DNA of 64,000 nucleotides, from NCBI RefSeq assembly GCF_020400825.1, contig NZ_JAINVH010000041.1, positions 1-64,000 of the forward strand. The letters run 5' to 3'. Origin of the DNA: Streptomyces sp. HPF1205. GTDB lineage: Bacteria; Actinomycetota; Actinomycetes; Streptomycetales; Streptomycetaceae. Below the pieces are notes generated by a model, which had not been told where the DNA came from, did not search any database, and worked only from the letters and a program-made list of their open reading frames with translations. Positions within the stretch are counted from its first letter, which is position 1; every line of letters starts with the position of its first letter. The position numbers and the translations under genes are program-made. Positions 27,300-36,912 of this stretch are shown here, one piece after another.

Positions 27300-28667
27300 G
27301 TGAAAAAGCTGGCAAAGCTCGGTGTGGCACTGCTCTCGGCGGCCGCGCTGCTGACCTCGGCGTCGCAGACCGCGCTGGCCGCCGGAAGAGCGGGCGACGG
27401 CGCGGGCGGCGGCGCGGCCCGCGGCGGCGGGCCGTCGCGGACGACCGGCGGCAACCCCGGGGGAGCCCTCCGTACCGGCGTGTACCCCGACCTGTTCGCC
27501 AGGGCCGGTTACTCGCGCCCGGCGATCGACGCACGCGTCCAGGCCGCGTATCAGCAGCTCTTCCACGGCGCCCCGGGCACCCAGGCCAACCGCTACGACG
27601 GACAGTCGATCTACTACCGGCTGACACCCGACATGGCGTACGTCGAGGACATCGGCAACCAGGACGTGCGCACCGAGGGCATGGGCTACGCGATGATGAT
27701 CGCGGTGCAGCTCGGCCACAAGCAGGAGTTCGACGCCCTGTGGAACTTCGCCAAGACCAAGATGCAACTGACAAGCGGCCCCGAGCAGTACTTCTTCGCC
27801 TGGCACACGGACACCACCGGCAAGGTGCTGAGCACCGGTGTGGCCCCCGACGGCGACCAGTGGATAGCGGCGGCGCTGTACTTCGCGTCCAACCGCTGGG
27901 GCGACGGCGCCGGGATCTACGACTACGGCACCGAGTCGGAGCAGATCCTGCACGCGATGTGGCACGAGTCCGACCACGGCGGTGTCGACATGTTCACCCG
28001 CACCGATTACCTGCCGCTGTTCACACCGCCGGCCACGTTCCTGAATTTCACCGACCCCTCCTACTGCCTGCCCGCCTTCTACCGGATGTTCGCGCTGGCC
28101 GACCCCTCCGACAAGGACCTGTGGGACAAGGCGTACACGGCGGGCGAGAACCTGCTGCAGAAGGCCGCGGACCCGGCGACGGGACTGGTGCCCGATTACG
28201 CGAATTTCGACGGCACGCCGTACCTGAACTCCTCCGAGACCCCGACGGACAACGCCTACGACCACAACTTCCAGGAGGACGCCTGGCGGGCCGTGGCCAA
28301 CGTCAACGTCGACGCGGCCTGGACCGGCGTGCAGCCGTGGCAGACCCGCTGGTCCGACACCTTGGAGAAGTTCTTCGAGGGCCAGGGCGTCAGCACCTAC
28401 GTCAGCCGCTACCACCTCGACGGCACTCCGCTGACCTCCGGCCAGAACACCTATGAGCCGGCGCACGCCCAGGGACTGGTGGCCATGAACTCCACCTCGG
28501 CCGTCTCGGCGACCGACAAGGACAAGAAGGCCTTCGTCCGGGACTTCTGGAACACCCCGGTCCCCTCCGGCCAGGCCCGTTACTACGACGGGATGCTCTA
28601 CATGCTCGGCATGCTCTACGACAGCGGCAACTTCCGCATGTGGCTGCCGCGCTCCCACCACGACTGA
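27300..28667 (+). CDS. Secreted GH8 reducing-end xylose-releasing exo-oligoxylanase-like enzyme
   Basis: 455 residues from GTG 27300 (VKKLAKLGVALLSAAALL signal peptide, then a Gly/Ala/Arg-rich spacer to about 55). The GH8 (alpha/alpha)6 barrel shows general acid Glu126 in DVRTEGMGYAMMIAVQLG, PDGDQW at about 183-188 and EDAWRAVANVNVD. The C-terminal FWNTPVPSGQARYYDGMLYM is characteristic of Rex enzymes (EC 3.2.1.156), which trim xylo-oligosaccharides from the reducing end. Known Rex proteins are often intracellular, whereas this one looks exported. A bidirectional terminator follows. Confidence 0.85.
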   Translation: MKKLAKLGVALLSAAALLTSASQTALAAGRAGDGAGGGAARGGGPSRTTGGNPGGALRTGVYPDLFARAGYSRPAIDARVQAAYQQLFHGAPGTQANRYDGQSIYYRLTPDMAYVEDIGNQDVRTEGMGYAMMIAVQLGHKQEFDALWNFAKTKMQLTSGPEQYFFAWHTDTTGKVLSTGVAPDGDQWIAAALYFASNRWGDGAGIYDYGTESEQILHAMWHESDHGGVDMFTRTDYLPLFTPPATFLNFTDPSYCLPAFYRMFALADPSDKDLWDKAYTAGENLLQKAADPATGLVPDYANFDGTPYLNSSETPTDNAYDHNFQEDAWRAVANVNVDAAWTGVQPWQTRWSDTLEKFFEGQGVSTYVSRYHLDGTPLTSGQNTYEPAHAQGLVAMNSTSAVSATDKDKKAFVRDFWNTPVPSGQARYYDGMLYMLGMLYDSGNFRMWLPRSHHD

Positions 28668-28689
28668 GTACCCGCCCACCCCTCGGCCC

Positions 28690-28728
28690 GGTGTGTGCGG
28701 GCGGCCGCACCGGCCGCCCGCACACACC
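28690..28728. terminator. Bidirectional 17-bp stem-loop terminator
   Basis: GGTGTGTGCGGGCGGCC (28690-28706) pairs perfectly with 28712-28728 around a 5-nt loop. It lies between the convergent GH8 and NACHT-like genes. Confidence 0.85.
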
Positions 28729-28751
28729 TTGCCGTCGCACGACGACCGCGG

Positions 28752-31700
28752 TCACCGGCCGGACCGCGAGCGGTGGGGCCCGGCCGTGTCCGGCTCGGCG
28801 TCGCGCGCCCGGCGGCCCATCTGCTCCCAGAACCGCCGCATCCGCGAGACCGGGACGCCGTGCTGCCACCGCGCCTCGCGCCTGAACCTGGCACGCATCC
28901 ACGCGTACGGCTGCCAGCGTTTGAGGAGCTCGCCCTGGCGCAGGCAGAACACCTCGGTGAACTCGTAGCGCAGCGGCGGCGTCTTGGCGGGGTAGGGGCA
29001 CATCCGCAGCCGGCAGTCGTCGGTGCAGTAGTCGCCCGGCTGCACGTCGAGCTCCACCGCCCTGACGGGATGCAGCCGGGTCCGGTCCCGGCTCAGGCAG
29101 GACGGCAGGCGGGACCACTCGTGCTTGCCGCTCTCGTACAGCGCCATCAAGTCGGAGGGCCGGTAGTCGCGTTCCGACAGCATCACCAGCAGCAGCACGT
29201 CGGCCAGGAGCTGCTGCGCGGCGGGATCGAGCGAACTCCAGCCCGTGGACGGGGGGATCCACAGGTTGTGCGCGCGCTGCTCACCGGGCGAGCTGACCTC
29301 CGTGCCGACCTCGGAGGCCACGCTGACCTCGTCGATCCACAAGAAGCGCTCGGGGCGGCGGGTCTGCAGCGCGCGGACGGCCAGCCGCCCGGCCGCCTCC
29401 ACCAGGGGGTGCTCCGGGCCCGGCTCGTCGGACGCGAGCCATTCACCGACCAGGGCGCGCGGATTCGCGCCATGGCCGCGGATCGGCCGGTCCTCGCTCA
29501 CGTCGTCGGGGAGTTCCCACAGCGTCAGCGCCTGCAGCAGCGTGAGCCGGGTGTACCAGAAGTCACTTTCCCGCAGCAGGATCCGGGCCTGCTTGACCAG
29601 GAACTTCCGCGCCTCGCGGTTGTCCGTCCCCACTCCCGTGCGCTTGTTGGCCGCGAACTTCATGCCCTTGGCCAGGGCCAGCCCCACGGCCCACCGCTCG
29701 CCCCGGCCGTGCACGCCCGGGTGCGGCGCCTGCGCGCCCCACGGGTCGTGGAAACCGGGCGGCGAGGGCTGCGCGGGCGCCGCGTGGCGGGTGACGTCCC
29801 GCACCCAGTGCTCCAGGTCCGCGCTGGGGCTGCCGCGATGACGGGTCAGCGGAGCGGAGACGACCAGCATCGGCAGCACCCAGGCCCGCAGCGTCGTCGC
29901 CCACCACCGCTCCCGCTCCCCGAGGGTCTCCCGCGCCGACCGCCAGCGCTCCTCGAAGGCCAGTTTCCGCTCCAGCACGCGCTGCCGGGCCCGGCGCTCG
30001 CGTTCGCTCCCGTCCGCGCTCACCAGCGGCTCGCCGTCCCGCGCGGCCTCGCCGGGACGGGCGGGCGCCGGCGAACCGTCCCAGGGCGTGCCCAGTTGCG
30101 GGTACACGTCGCGGTACGCGGCATCGTGGCCGGCGCCGATCTCCTGCGCGATGACCAGGCGTACCTGCTCGTCCGGCTCCTGCCTGCCGATCTCGAAGAG
30201 TTCCAGGTAGGCCGGCCGGCCGCAGTGCTCCTCGGCCAGCCGGCGGGCCACGGCCCCGCACTGCTGCGCCAGGGCCACCTTGGCCTCCCGCAGCCGCGCC
30301 CGGTCGTCGCCGCGTGAGAGCTGCGGCCAGTTGCCGCGGATCTCCCGGACGAGTTCCTCGTGCGCGGGGCCGAGGTCGGCGCTGTCGATGTCGACGGCCG
30401 CCCCGTAGGCGTCCAGCGCCCGCATCCGAGGGCTGCCGCGGTCGTCGAGCGTCCGGTCCACGACGTGCGAGCCGTCGCCGGACACGCGCCGGGCCCGCTC
30501 GTGCTGACCCTCCAGCCGCTCGGCCTCCTCCGCCTCCTTCAGCAGATCGCGGGCCTCCTGCCGCAGCAGTTCGCGGACCGTGACGACCGGGCACGGCGCC
30601 GACGGCTCCTCGTCGTCGCACAGGCACTGGCCGTCCAGCGAGCGGGAGTACAGGGTGAGGGCGATCAGCATTTCCCGTCCTCCGTCGTGCAGCCCCCGCG
30701 CGAGGTGGCCGGTGTCCTCCCGTACGGCAGGCAGGAGCCCGGTGCCGCCCGCCGCCGTCCGCCCCGGACCTCGCCGGGGGCGCCGCGCCCGCCCGGCCGC
30801 CGGTTCCCCACCGGGGGTCCGGGCCGTCGCACGCACCCACATCCCCCACTGCACCTCGAGGACGGGCGGCCCGCCCGCGGACGGTGCGAGGACCCGGTGC
30901 AGCAGGCGGGAGCCGAGGTAGGCCTGCATGATGCTGTGCTGGAAGTGGATGCCCTCCCCCTGCTCGCGCACCAGTCCCATCCGCACCCCCCAGGTGGCGG
31001 CGAGCCGGACGTCCATCCGCGGGCCCCGCGGGCGCTGCGCGCCGCGACCGCCCGGGGACGAAGGCCCCGGCCGCCTTCCCGCGGCTCCGGAAGGACCGGC
31101 CGGCCTGCCGCCCCATCCGGTGGCGGCGACCGCGGCCACGGCGCCGCCCGGCGGGGCGAACGGCGGGGCGAACGGCCCGCGCTGGTCCCCGTCGGCCTCG
31201 GGCGGCGGCCGCAGCCGGTCGACGGCGCCGTCCAGGGCGCGGACCACGCGGTCCGTCCACTCCTCGTCCGGCTGGCGCCAGGGCGTGCCGTCGGCGTCGT
31301 CCCCGCCGTCCCCCGCACCGACCTGGACCGGTCCCTGCTCCCCGACGGAAGGGTCGAGCGCCCGCAGCGGCACGTACGCGCTGTCGGCGGCCAGGCCAAG
31401 GCAGGCCAGGGCGGACAGGTACTCCACCGCCGCCAGCCGCGTGTCCTGGTCGATCGGGAGCTCAGGACTGATCACACCGTCGACCAGGGCGTCCAGCCAT
31501 GCTTCGAGCAGGTCGGCCCGCAGCGCCCACGTGTCCTGCGACAGCGGGTCGGCCGCCACGCCGGGCCGCCACAGCGGCTCCAGCCGGCCCTTGTGGTGCA
31601 GGTCGCGGGTGATCTGCAGATACAGCGGCGATTCCGCGACGCGGGCGACCTCCACGATCCGGTCGAGCAGCACCGGGTCGGACCGCCAGATCCCCGCCTC

Positions 31701-32714
31701 CCGCACGTAGCGCAGCGCGACCTCGTCGCTCAGCGGCTCCAGGTCGGTGATGGCCGCCTCCATCGCCCTCAGCGGGCCGTGCGGGCGCGAGGCGATCACC
31801 AGGGGAAGCCCCTGCTCGCCGGCCAGGCGGATCGCCTCCCGGATCATGGTGTCGCGCTGACCGGTGACCCTCTTCCCGCTCAGCGCCTCCTCAAGGCCGT
31901 CGGCGAGCACCACGATCTTGTCCGAGCGGGCCCTCAGCCAGCGCCAGGACCGGTCGAGTTCCGCGTCGGTGAGCACCTTGCCCTGCACGAGCGTACGGAA
32001 GCGCTGCCGGGCGAGCTCGCAGAAGTCGAGGTGGTCCGTGGCGTCCCGCAACTGGACGGGAACCGGGATCGCGCCGTGCGCGGCCAGGAGTTCGGCGAGC
32101 CGGACCATGAGCGCGGTCTTCCCGGCCCCGACCCGGCCGACGACCACGTGCGGGCGCCGCGCCTCCCGGTCGCGCAGGTTGTTCATGATCGCGTGGCAGA
32201 GCTGGTCCCGTCCCACCACCTCGTCCAGCAGCCGGCCCGCGGTCTGGACGTACCGCTTGGCGTCGCCGCGCATCCGCCGGGCGTAGTGCCGGCGCACGAT
32301 GAACATGCGGGCGACCAGGAACGTCGCGGTGCCGATGGCCAGCGTGACGACGGGCATGACCAGGGTGCTGCCCGTGGTGCAGGCGCCCGGGTACTTGGTG
32401 CACGGAACACCGAACGGCTTCCCCTTGAGCGACGAGCCCGGCGAGAAGGCGTGGATCCAGACGTCCCAGAAACCCCATGCCAGGAAGGCGAGCATCACCA
32501 GCGCCATGCCGGCCAGCACCAGCCAGGTCCACCACGGGTTGTACCAGTGCCGCGGCCTCACCACACCGCGGTGCAGCAGCCAGCGGCGGCGTACGGCCCA
32601 GAACGCGGCGACGAACGGCCGGCGCAGGTGCGCCCACCCTTCCCGGAACAGCCCGCCCTCCGCCGGACCGGTGACGACCTCGGACTTGCGTGGCTGGGGT
32701 GAGCGCTGGTCCAT
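28752..32714 (-). CDS. Large membrane STAND NTPase (NACHT-like) of unknown role
   Basis: About 1320 residues from ATG 32714. Two membrane segments (about 62-88 and 117-139) flank a short external loop with two Cys (C105, C112). The cytosolic NTPase has Walker A GRVGAGKTA (193-201), Walker B KIVVLADGLEEAL (266-278) and a sensor-like PLVIASRPHG. A Pro/Gly-rich low-complexity stretch follows, then a long helical region. Cys clusters include CLCDDEEPSAPC and, near the C-terminus, YCTDDCRLRMC with a later EVFCLRQ, possibly metal-binding. NACHT-type STAND proteins act as signal-dependent switches, and some bacterial ones are antiphage. No adjacent defence gene is seen. Confidence 0.75.
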   Translation of the reverse strand: MDQRSPQPRKSEVVTGPAEGGLFREGWAHLRRPFVAAFWAVRRRWLLHRGVVRPRHWYNPWWTWLVLAGMALVMLAFLAWGFWDVWIHAFSPGSSLKGKPFGVPCTKYPGACTTGSTLVMPVVTLAIGTATFLVARMFIVRRHYARRMRGDAKRYVQTAGRLLDEVVGRDQLCHAIMNNLRDREARRPHVVVGRVGAGKTALMVRLAELLAAHGAIPVPVQLRDATDHLDFCELARQRFRTLVQGKVLTDAELDRSWRWLRARSDKIVVLADGLEEALSGKRVTGQRDTMIREAIRLAGEQGLPLVIASRPHGPLRAMEAAITDLEPLSDEVALRYVREAGIWRSDPVLLDRIVEVARVAESPLYLQITRDLHHKGRLEPLWRPGVAADPLSQDTWALRADLLEAWLDALVDGVISPELPIDQDTRLAAVEYLSALACLGLAADSAYVPLRALDPSVGEQGPVQVGAGDGGDDADGTPWRQPDEEWTDRVVRALDGAVDRLRPPPEADGDQRGPFAPPFAPPGGAVAAVAATGWGGRPAGPSGAAGRRPGPSSPGGRGAQRPRGPRMDVRLAATWGVRMGLVREQGEGIHFQHSIMQAYLGSRLLHRVLAPSAGGPPVLEVQWGMWVRATARTPGGEPAAGRARRPRRGPGRTAAGGTGLLPAVREDTGHLARGLHDGGREMLIALTLYSRSLDGQCLCDDEEPSAPCPVVTVRELLRQEARDLLKEAEEAERLEGQHERARRVSGDGSHVVDRTLDDRGSPRMRALDAYGAAVDIDSADLGPAHEELVREIRGNWPQLSRGDDRARLREAKVALAQQCGAVARRLAEEHCGRPAYLELFEIGRQEPDEQVRLVIAQEIGAGHDAAYRDVYPQLGTPWDGSPAPARPGEAARDGEPLVSADGSERERRARQRVLERKLAFEERWRSARETLGERERWWATTLRAWVLPMLVVSAPLTRHRGSPSADLEHWVRDVTRHAAPAQPSPPGFHDPWGAQAPHPGVHGRGERWAVGLALAKGMKFAANKRTGVGTDNREARKFLVKQARILLRESDFWYTRLTLLQALTLWELPDDVSEDRPIRGHGANPRALVGEWLASDEPGPEHPLVEAAGRLAVRALQTRRPERFLWIDEVSVASEVGTEVSSPGEQRAHNLWIPPSTGWSSLDPAAQQLLADVLLLVMLSERDYRPSDLMALYESGKHEWSRLPSCLSRDRTRLHPVRAVELDVQPGDYCTDDCRLRMCPYPAKTPPLRYEFTEVFCLRQGELLKRWQPYAWMRARFRREARWQHGVPVSRMRRFWEQMGRRARDAEPDTAGPHRSRSGR

Positions 32715-32856
32715 GGCGGCGGAACTCCGTACCTGCGACGAACCGTGTCCTTCCACCAGGAAAACAGCACAGTTCACCGCCCGCCACCCGGGCCCCGGGC
32801 CGTCCCCGGGCCGCCCGCCGGCCGGGTCCGCCCCGGGGCGGGCGCCCGTCAGCGCG

Positions 32857-33972
32857 TCATGGCGTCCACCTGATGTTCGGGTTGATGTGACCGGTCCAGT
32901 TGAAGACGGCCATGTTGTCCCAGCCGTCCCCGCTGCCGTTGATGTCGGCCGGGTCCCAGCCGTTGCCGGGGACCGCGTACCAGGTGGGCTCCCAGTAGAA
33001 GACACCGATGGCGCCGGCGCCGCGGGCGGTGTTCTGCACGGCGGTGAACTCGTCGGCCTGGCCCTGCCAGGTGAGCGGGTAGCCCGAGCAGCCCGAGGTC
33101 ACCGAGTTGGCGGTGCCGTCGGCGTCCGCGGCGGTGAAGGGGTAAGCGGTCTCGGCGAGGATGACGTCCTTGCCGTACCGGGACCTCATGTCGGAGACGA
33201 CCCCCGCCATGTTCGACAGGGTGCCGTGCCACATGCAGTAGTACGACAGGCCGGTGATGTCCCAGTTGACGCCCTTGGCCCTGATGCCGTCGTAGAACCA
33301 GCGGGCGTGCGCGTCGCTGTCGGCGTCCGCGGTGTGGATGATCACCTTCGTGTCGCCGCTGCACGCCTTGGTGGCGTTGTAGCCGGCCTTGAGGAGCAGG
33401 CTGAGGTTGGTGAAGTCGTTGTTGACCACCTTGCCGTCGTTCCACAGCATGCCGGTGTTGATCTCGTTGCCGATCTGCACGCTGTCCGGAGTGGTGCCCT
33501 GGGCCTTGAGGCCGGCGCACACGTCGTACGTGTAGTTGTAGACGTCGCTCTGCAACTGGCTGATGCCGTGGCTCGACCAGGCCGCGGGCTTGTACTGCTT
33601 GCCCGGGTCGGCCCAGGTGTCGGAGTAGTGGAAGTCGACCAGCAGCTTCAGGCCCCTGGCCTTCACCGCCTTCGCGTACTGCAGCACCTTGGCCTTGTTG
33701 TTGTAGCCGCTGGCCGGGTCGTTCCAGATCCGCAGCCGCACGTAGTTCACGCCGGCGTCCTTCAGGATGTCGAGCGGGTCCCTGGCGGTGCCGTTCGTGT
33801 CGTAGTACTTGGCGCCCAGGTCCAGCGCCCGCTGCGTGGTCGACATGTCGGCGCCGCGCATGCTGAGCGAGTTCGCGGCGTGCGCGCTCGTGGGCGTGGT
33901 CAGCACGGACGCCGGCAGGGCGACGGCCGCCAGGAGTACGGCTGTCCTCACTCCGCGTAGGGGTTGGTACAT
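32857..33972 (-). CDS. Secreted GH53 endo-beta-1,4-galactanase
   Basis: 371 residues with a signal peptide (about 1-33, cleavage near AHAANS). The TIM barrel begins RGADMS and includes YVRLRIWNDP, LLVDFHYSDTWADPGKQ and IGNEIN with acid/base Glu170. The nucleophile is Glu274 in ILAETAYPFT, and GVFYWEPTW follows. It hydrolyses arabinogalactan type I and pectic galactan. A perfect lac-operator-like palindrome lies about 140 bp upstream, suggesting LacI-family repression. It ends about 140 nt before the NACHT-like gene start on the same strand. Confidence 0.95.
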   Translation of the reverse strand: MYQPLRGVRTAVLLAAVALPASVLTTPTSAHAANSLSMRGADMSTTQRALDLGAKYYDTNGTARDPLDILKDAGVNYVRLRIWNDPASGYNNKAKVLQYAKAVKARGLKLLVDFHYSDTWADPGKQYKPAAWSSHGISQLQSDVYNYTYDVCAGLKAQGTTPDSVQIGNEINTGMLWNDGKVVNNDFTNLSLLLKAGYNATKACSGDTKVIIHTADADSDAHARWFYDGIRAKGVNWDITGLSYYCMWHGTLSNMAGVVSDMRSRYGKDVILAETAYPFTAADADGTANSVTSGCSGYPLTWQGQADEFTAVQNTARGAGAIGVFYWEPTWYAVPGNGWDPADINGSGDGWDNMAVFNWTGHINPNIRWTP

Positions 33973-34353
33973 CGCTGCTCCGATCTCGGTGGGGGGACGG
34001 TGGCGCGCGAGATGTGCTCAGGAACTGCGTGAAGCCCTTCACCCACGCCCGTCCGGCCCGCCCCGCCGGCCGAACGGGCGCGCGCTGCGATCGCCGCGTC
34101 GCCCCGACCGCGGTTGTGAACGTTCACAGAAGCGGTCGTGCGGCAGCCCGGAACGCTTGCCGGCGGGCGTGAGGTGCATCACGCAGCTTCGTGACCGGCC
34201 ACCCGCCTGTCAACAGGCGGTCGCCGATCCCGGGCCGGCGAGTCGCGGCTGTTTGAGGAGCGCGAGGCGCGGCGCGATGCTGGGAGTAGTGCCCTGACGT
34301 GTGCCGGACGCGTCGTGCGCGACGGCCGGCCGAGGACGAGCGTGGGAAGCCCG
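33973..34353. other. Divergent intergenic region with LacI-type operator
   Basis: 381 bp between the GH53 gene and the phosphatase gene. The only distinct signal seen is the palindrome at 34115-34128. Confidence 0.6.
34115..34128. promoter_or_regulatory. LacI-type operator upstream of GH53 gene
   Basis: TGTGAACGTTCACA is a perfect 14-bp palindrome with TGTGA/TCACA half-sites around a 4-bp core, typical of LacI/GalR-family operators. It is 143 bp upstream of the GH53 start. Confidence 0.7.
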
Positions 34354-36780
34354 ATGGGAGCCGAGTCCATGACAACCGGGTGGGCGGGGGAGGCGGGCGT
34401 GCCCGGGGACTTCGCGGTCGTCATCGACGCCCAGGGGCTGATCATGGCGTGGAGCGAGGGGGCCCGGCGCCTGCTCGGCTACCGGCCGGAGGACGTCCTG
34501 GGCCGGGAAGCCGCCGACCTGCTCGCGGCAGAGCTCCCGCGCGCGGCGCGGCGGCACGTGGCGGCCGGGAAGGCGTGCACGAGCGAGGTGGCCCTGCGGC
34601 ACCGGGACGAGAGCCGCGTCGTGGTACGGCTGCGGGCCGTGCCGCTCGCGCACGCGCCGTCGGGTACCTCGTGGCTCGTCACGGGCACGCACGTGTCGTA
34701 CCCGAGCGGGCCGTCGGACGTGGCGGCGGCGCGGCTGTGGGACCGGACCCTCGCGCAGCTCCCGCTGCCCGTGGCGGTGTACGACCGGGACGCCCTGTTC
34801 GTGTCGTGCAACGAGATGATGTGCCGCCTGATGGGCAGGACCGAGGACGAGATGAAGGGCCTGCCGCTGAGGGAGATCGAGCCGGGCTGGCCGTACGAGG
34901 AGTACGACCGGCTGCAGCGGGAGGTGCTGCGGACCGGCGAGGGGCTGTTCCGGGAGCTCTACCGCAAGGGCCCCGGCAGCACCCGCGAGCAGGCCGTGTC
35001 GGTGTTCCTGTCCCCGCTGAAGGACGAGTCCGGCGCCGTGCGGGGGCTGTCGGCCATGGCGGTCGACACCACCGAGCAGTACTGGGCGCGGCGCCGCCTC
35101 GTCCTGCTCAACGACGCGAGCGTCCGCATCGGCACGAGCCTCGGCATCATCAGGACCGCCGAGGAACTGGCGGAGGTGTCGGTGACCGGCCTCGCCGACT
35201 TCGTCGCCGTCGACCTGCTGGAACCCGTGGCGGACGGGGGCGAGCCGGAACCCGTCAGGAGCACCGGGGACGTCGTCTTCCGCCGCGCCGCCCAGCGCTC
35301 GGTGCTGCCGGGCTGCCCCGAGTCCGTGGTCCCGGTGGGCGGTACGGACGTGTATCCCTCGGGCTCCCTGCCGGTCCAGGTGCTGATCAGCGGCCGCGGC
35401 ACCCGCCACCGCACCGGAGAGCCGCCCCTGCGGGAGTGGGTGCGCGCCTCCCGCGCCCGCGACGAGTCCTTGCGCCGGCACATGATCCACTCGGTGATGA
35501 TGGTGCCGCTGCGTGCCCGCGGGGTCACCCTCGGGCTGGTGCACTTCCTGCGCCACCGCACATCGGCCTACTTCAGCCGGGACGACGTGCTGCTCGCCGA
35601 GGAGATCGTGGCGAGGGCGGCGGTCAGCGTCGACAACGCCCGCCGCTACACCAAGGAGCGCCGTACCGCCCTCGCCCTCCAGCGCAGTCTGCTGCCCGAA
35701 CGGCTGCCCCGGGTCGCCGCGCTCGACGTCGCCTACCGCTACCTTCCGGCGGGCTCGGGCAACGACGTCGGCGGGGACTGGTTCGACGTGATCCCGCTGT
35801 CGGGAGCGCGGGTCGCCCTCGTGGTGGGCGACGTGGTCGGCCACGGGATCCGCGCCTCGGCCACCATGGGCCGCCTGCGCAGCGCGGTGCGGGCCCTCGC
35901 GGACGTCGACCTGCCGCCCGACGAACTGCTCACCCACCTGGACGACCTCGTCCTGCGCCTGGACCGCGAGGAAGGACCCGACGTGCGGGACCGGGCCGAG
36001 GACGCGTCGGGGGAAGTGGGGGCGACGTGCATGTACGCGGTGTACGACCCGGTGTCGCGCCGGTGCTCCGTGGCCCGTGCCGGACATCCCCCGCCCGTCG
36101 TGGCCGGCCCCGACGGCAGCGTGCGGCTGCTGGACCTGCCGGCCGGTCCGCCCCTGGGCCTGGGCGGCCTGCCCTTCGAGTCCGCCGAGACCGTGCTGCC
36201 CGAGGGAAGCCTCCTCGCCCTCTACACCGACGGTCTGGTCGAGTCCGCGGACCGGGACATCGACGTCGGCCTCGACCTGCTGCGGGAGGCGATGCTCGGC
36301 GCGAGCGCCACGCTGGACGAGTCCTGCGACCACATCCTGCGCAAGGTCCTCCCCGAGCAGCCCACGGACGACATCGTCCTCATCCTGGCCCGTACCCGTG
36401 CCCTCGACGCCGACCACGTCGGCGCCTGGCACCTCCCGCTGGACCCCGCGGCCGTCGCCGGAGCACGCCGGACGGCGGGCGAACAGGTGGCGGACTGGGG
36501 ACTGGCCGAACAGGCCTTCTCCGCCGAGCTGATCGTCAGCGAACTCGTGACCAACGCGATCCGCTACGGCGACGCCCCCCTCCAGTTGCGGCTCATCCGC
36601 GACAAGACCCTCATCTGCGAGGTGTCGGACGGCAGCAGCACGGCGCCGCACCTGCGGCGCGCCCGCACCTTCGACGAGGGAGGGCGCGGACTGCTGCTCG
36701 TCGCCCAGATCGCGGAGCGGTGGGGCACCCGCCAGACCCCGACGGGCAAGACGATCTGGGCCGAACTGCCCCTGCGATGA
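34354..36780 (+). CDS. PAS-PAS-GAF-SpoIIE phosphatase with C-terminal anti-sigma-type kinase domain
   Basis: About 808 residues. A PAS domain (about 17-110, VVIDAQGLIMAWSEGA) is followed by a second PAS (about 130-250, LPVAVYDRDALFVSCNEMM) and a GAF domain (about 260-440). The PP2C/SpoIIE domain follows (GGDWFDVIPL, VGDVVGHGI, LYTDGLVE, TDDIVLILAR). The C-terminal RsbW-like ATPase has LIVSELVTNAIRYG and EGGRGLLLV. Such RsbU-like proteins dephosphorylate anti-anti-sigma factors to switch stress or developmental sigma factors. ATG 34369 has a better-spaced ribosome site and is an alternative start. No anti-sigma partner is adjacent. Confidence 0.9.
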   Translation: MGAESMTTGWAGEAGVPGDFAVVIDAQGLIMAWSEGARRLLGYRPEDVLGREAADLLAAELPRAARRHVAAGKACTSEVALRHRDESRVVVRLRAVPLAHAPSGTSWLVTGTHVSYPSGPSDVAAARLWDRTLAQLPLPVAVYDRDALFVSCNEMMCRLMGRTEDEMKGLPLREIEPGWPYEEYDRLQREVLRTGEGLFRELYRKGPGSTREQAVSVFLSPLKDESGAVRGLSAMAVDTTEQYWARRRLVLLNDASVRIGTSLGIIRTAEELAEVSVTGLADFVAVDLLEPVADGGEPEPVRSTGDVVFRRAAQRSVLPGCPESVVPVGGTDVYPSGSLPVQVLISGRGTRHRTGEPPLREWVRASRARDESLRRHMIHSVMMVPLRARGVTLGLVHFLRHRTSAYFSRDDVLLAEEIVARAAVSVDNARRYTKERRTALALQRSLLPERLPRVAALDVAYRYLPAGSGNDVGGDWFDVIPLSGARVALVVGDVVGHGIRASATMGRLRSAVRALADVDLPPDELLTHLDDLVLRLDREEGPDVRDRAEDASGEVGATCMYAVYDPVSRRCSVARAGHPPPVVAGPDGSVRLLDLPAGPPLGLGGLPFESAETVLPEGSLLALYTDGLVESADRDIDVGLDLLREAMLGASATLDESCDHILRKVLPEQPTDDIVLILARTRALDADHVGAWHLPLDPAAVAGARRTAGEQVADWGLAEQAFSAELIVSELVTNAIRYGDAPLQLRLIRDKTLICEVSDGSSTAPHLRRARTFDEGGRGLLLVAQIAERWGTRQTPTGKTIWAELPLR

Positions 36781-36884
36781 CGGTGGGCGGCGGCTCCCGC
36801 GGTGCCCGGCCGCCTTCGGGCCGCCCGCCACCCGCCGCTCGCCGCACGCCGGCCGCTGTCCGCCACCCGTTGTCCGTCGCTCTT

Positions 36885-36900
36885 GCCGCCCGGGGGCGGC
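36885..36900. terminator. Short GC stem-loop between convergent genes
   Basis: GCCGCC (36885-36890), a CGGG loop and GGCGGC (36895-36900) lie between the stops of the phosphatase and flavin reductase genes. Confidence 0.4.
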
Positions 36901-36912
36901 GGCCGCGTCCGA

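Noticed and set aside
28752-33005. Start of the NACHT-like gene at the upstream end of its open frame
   Set aside because: The first 97 codons are Ser/Thr/Pro/Arg-rich, overlap the GH53 gene and have no domain signal; ATG 32714 gives a natural N-terminus.
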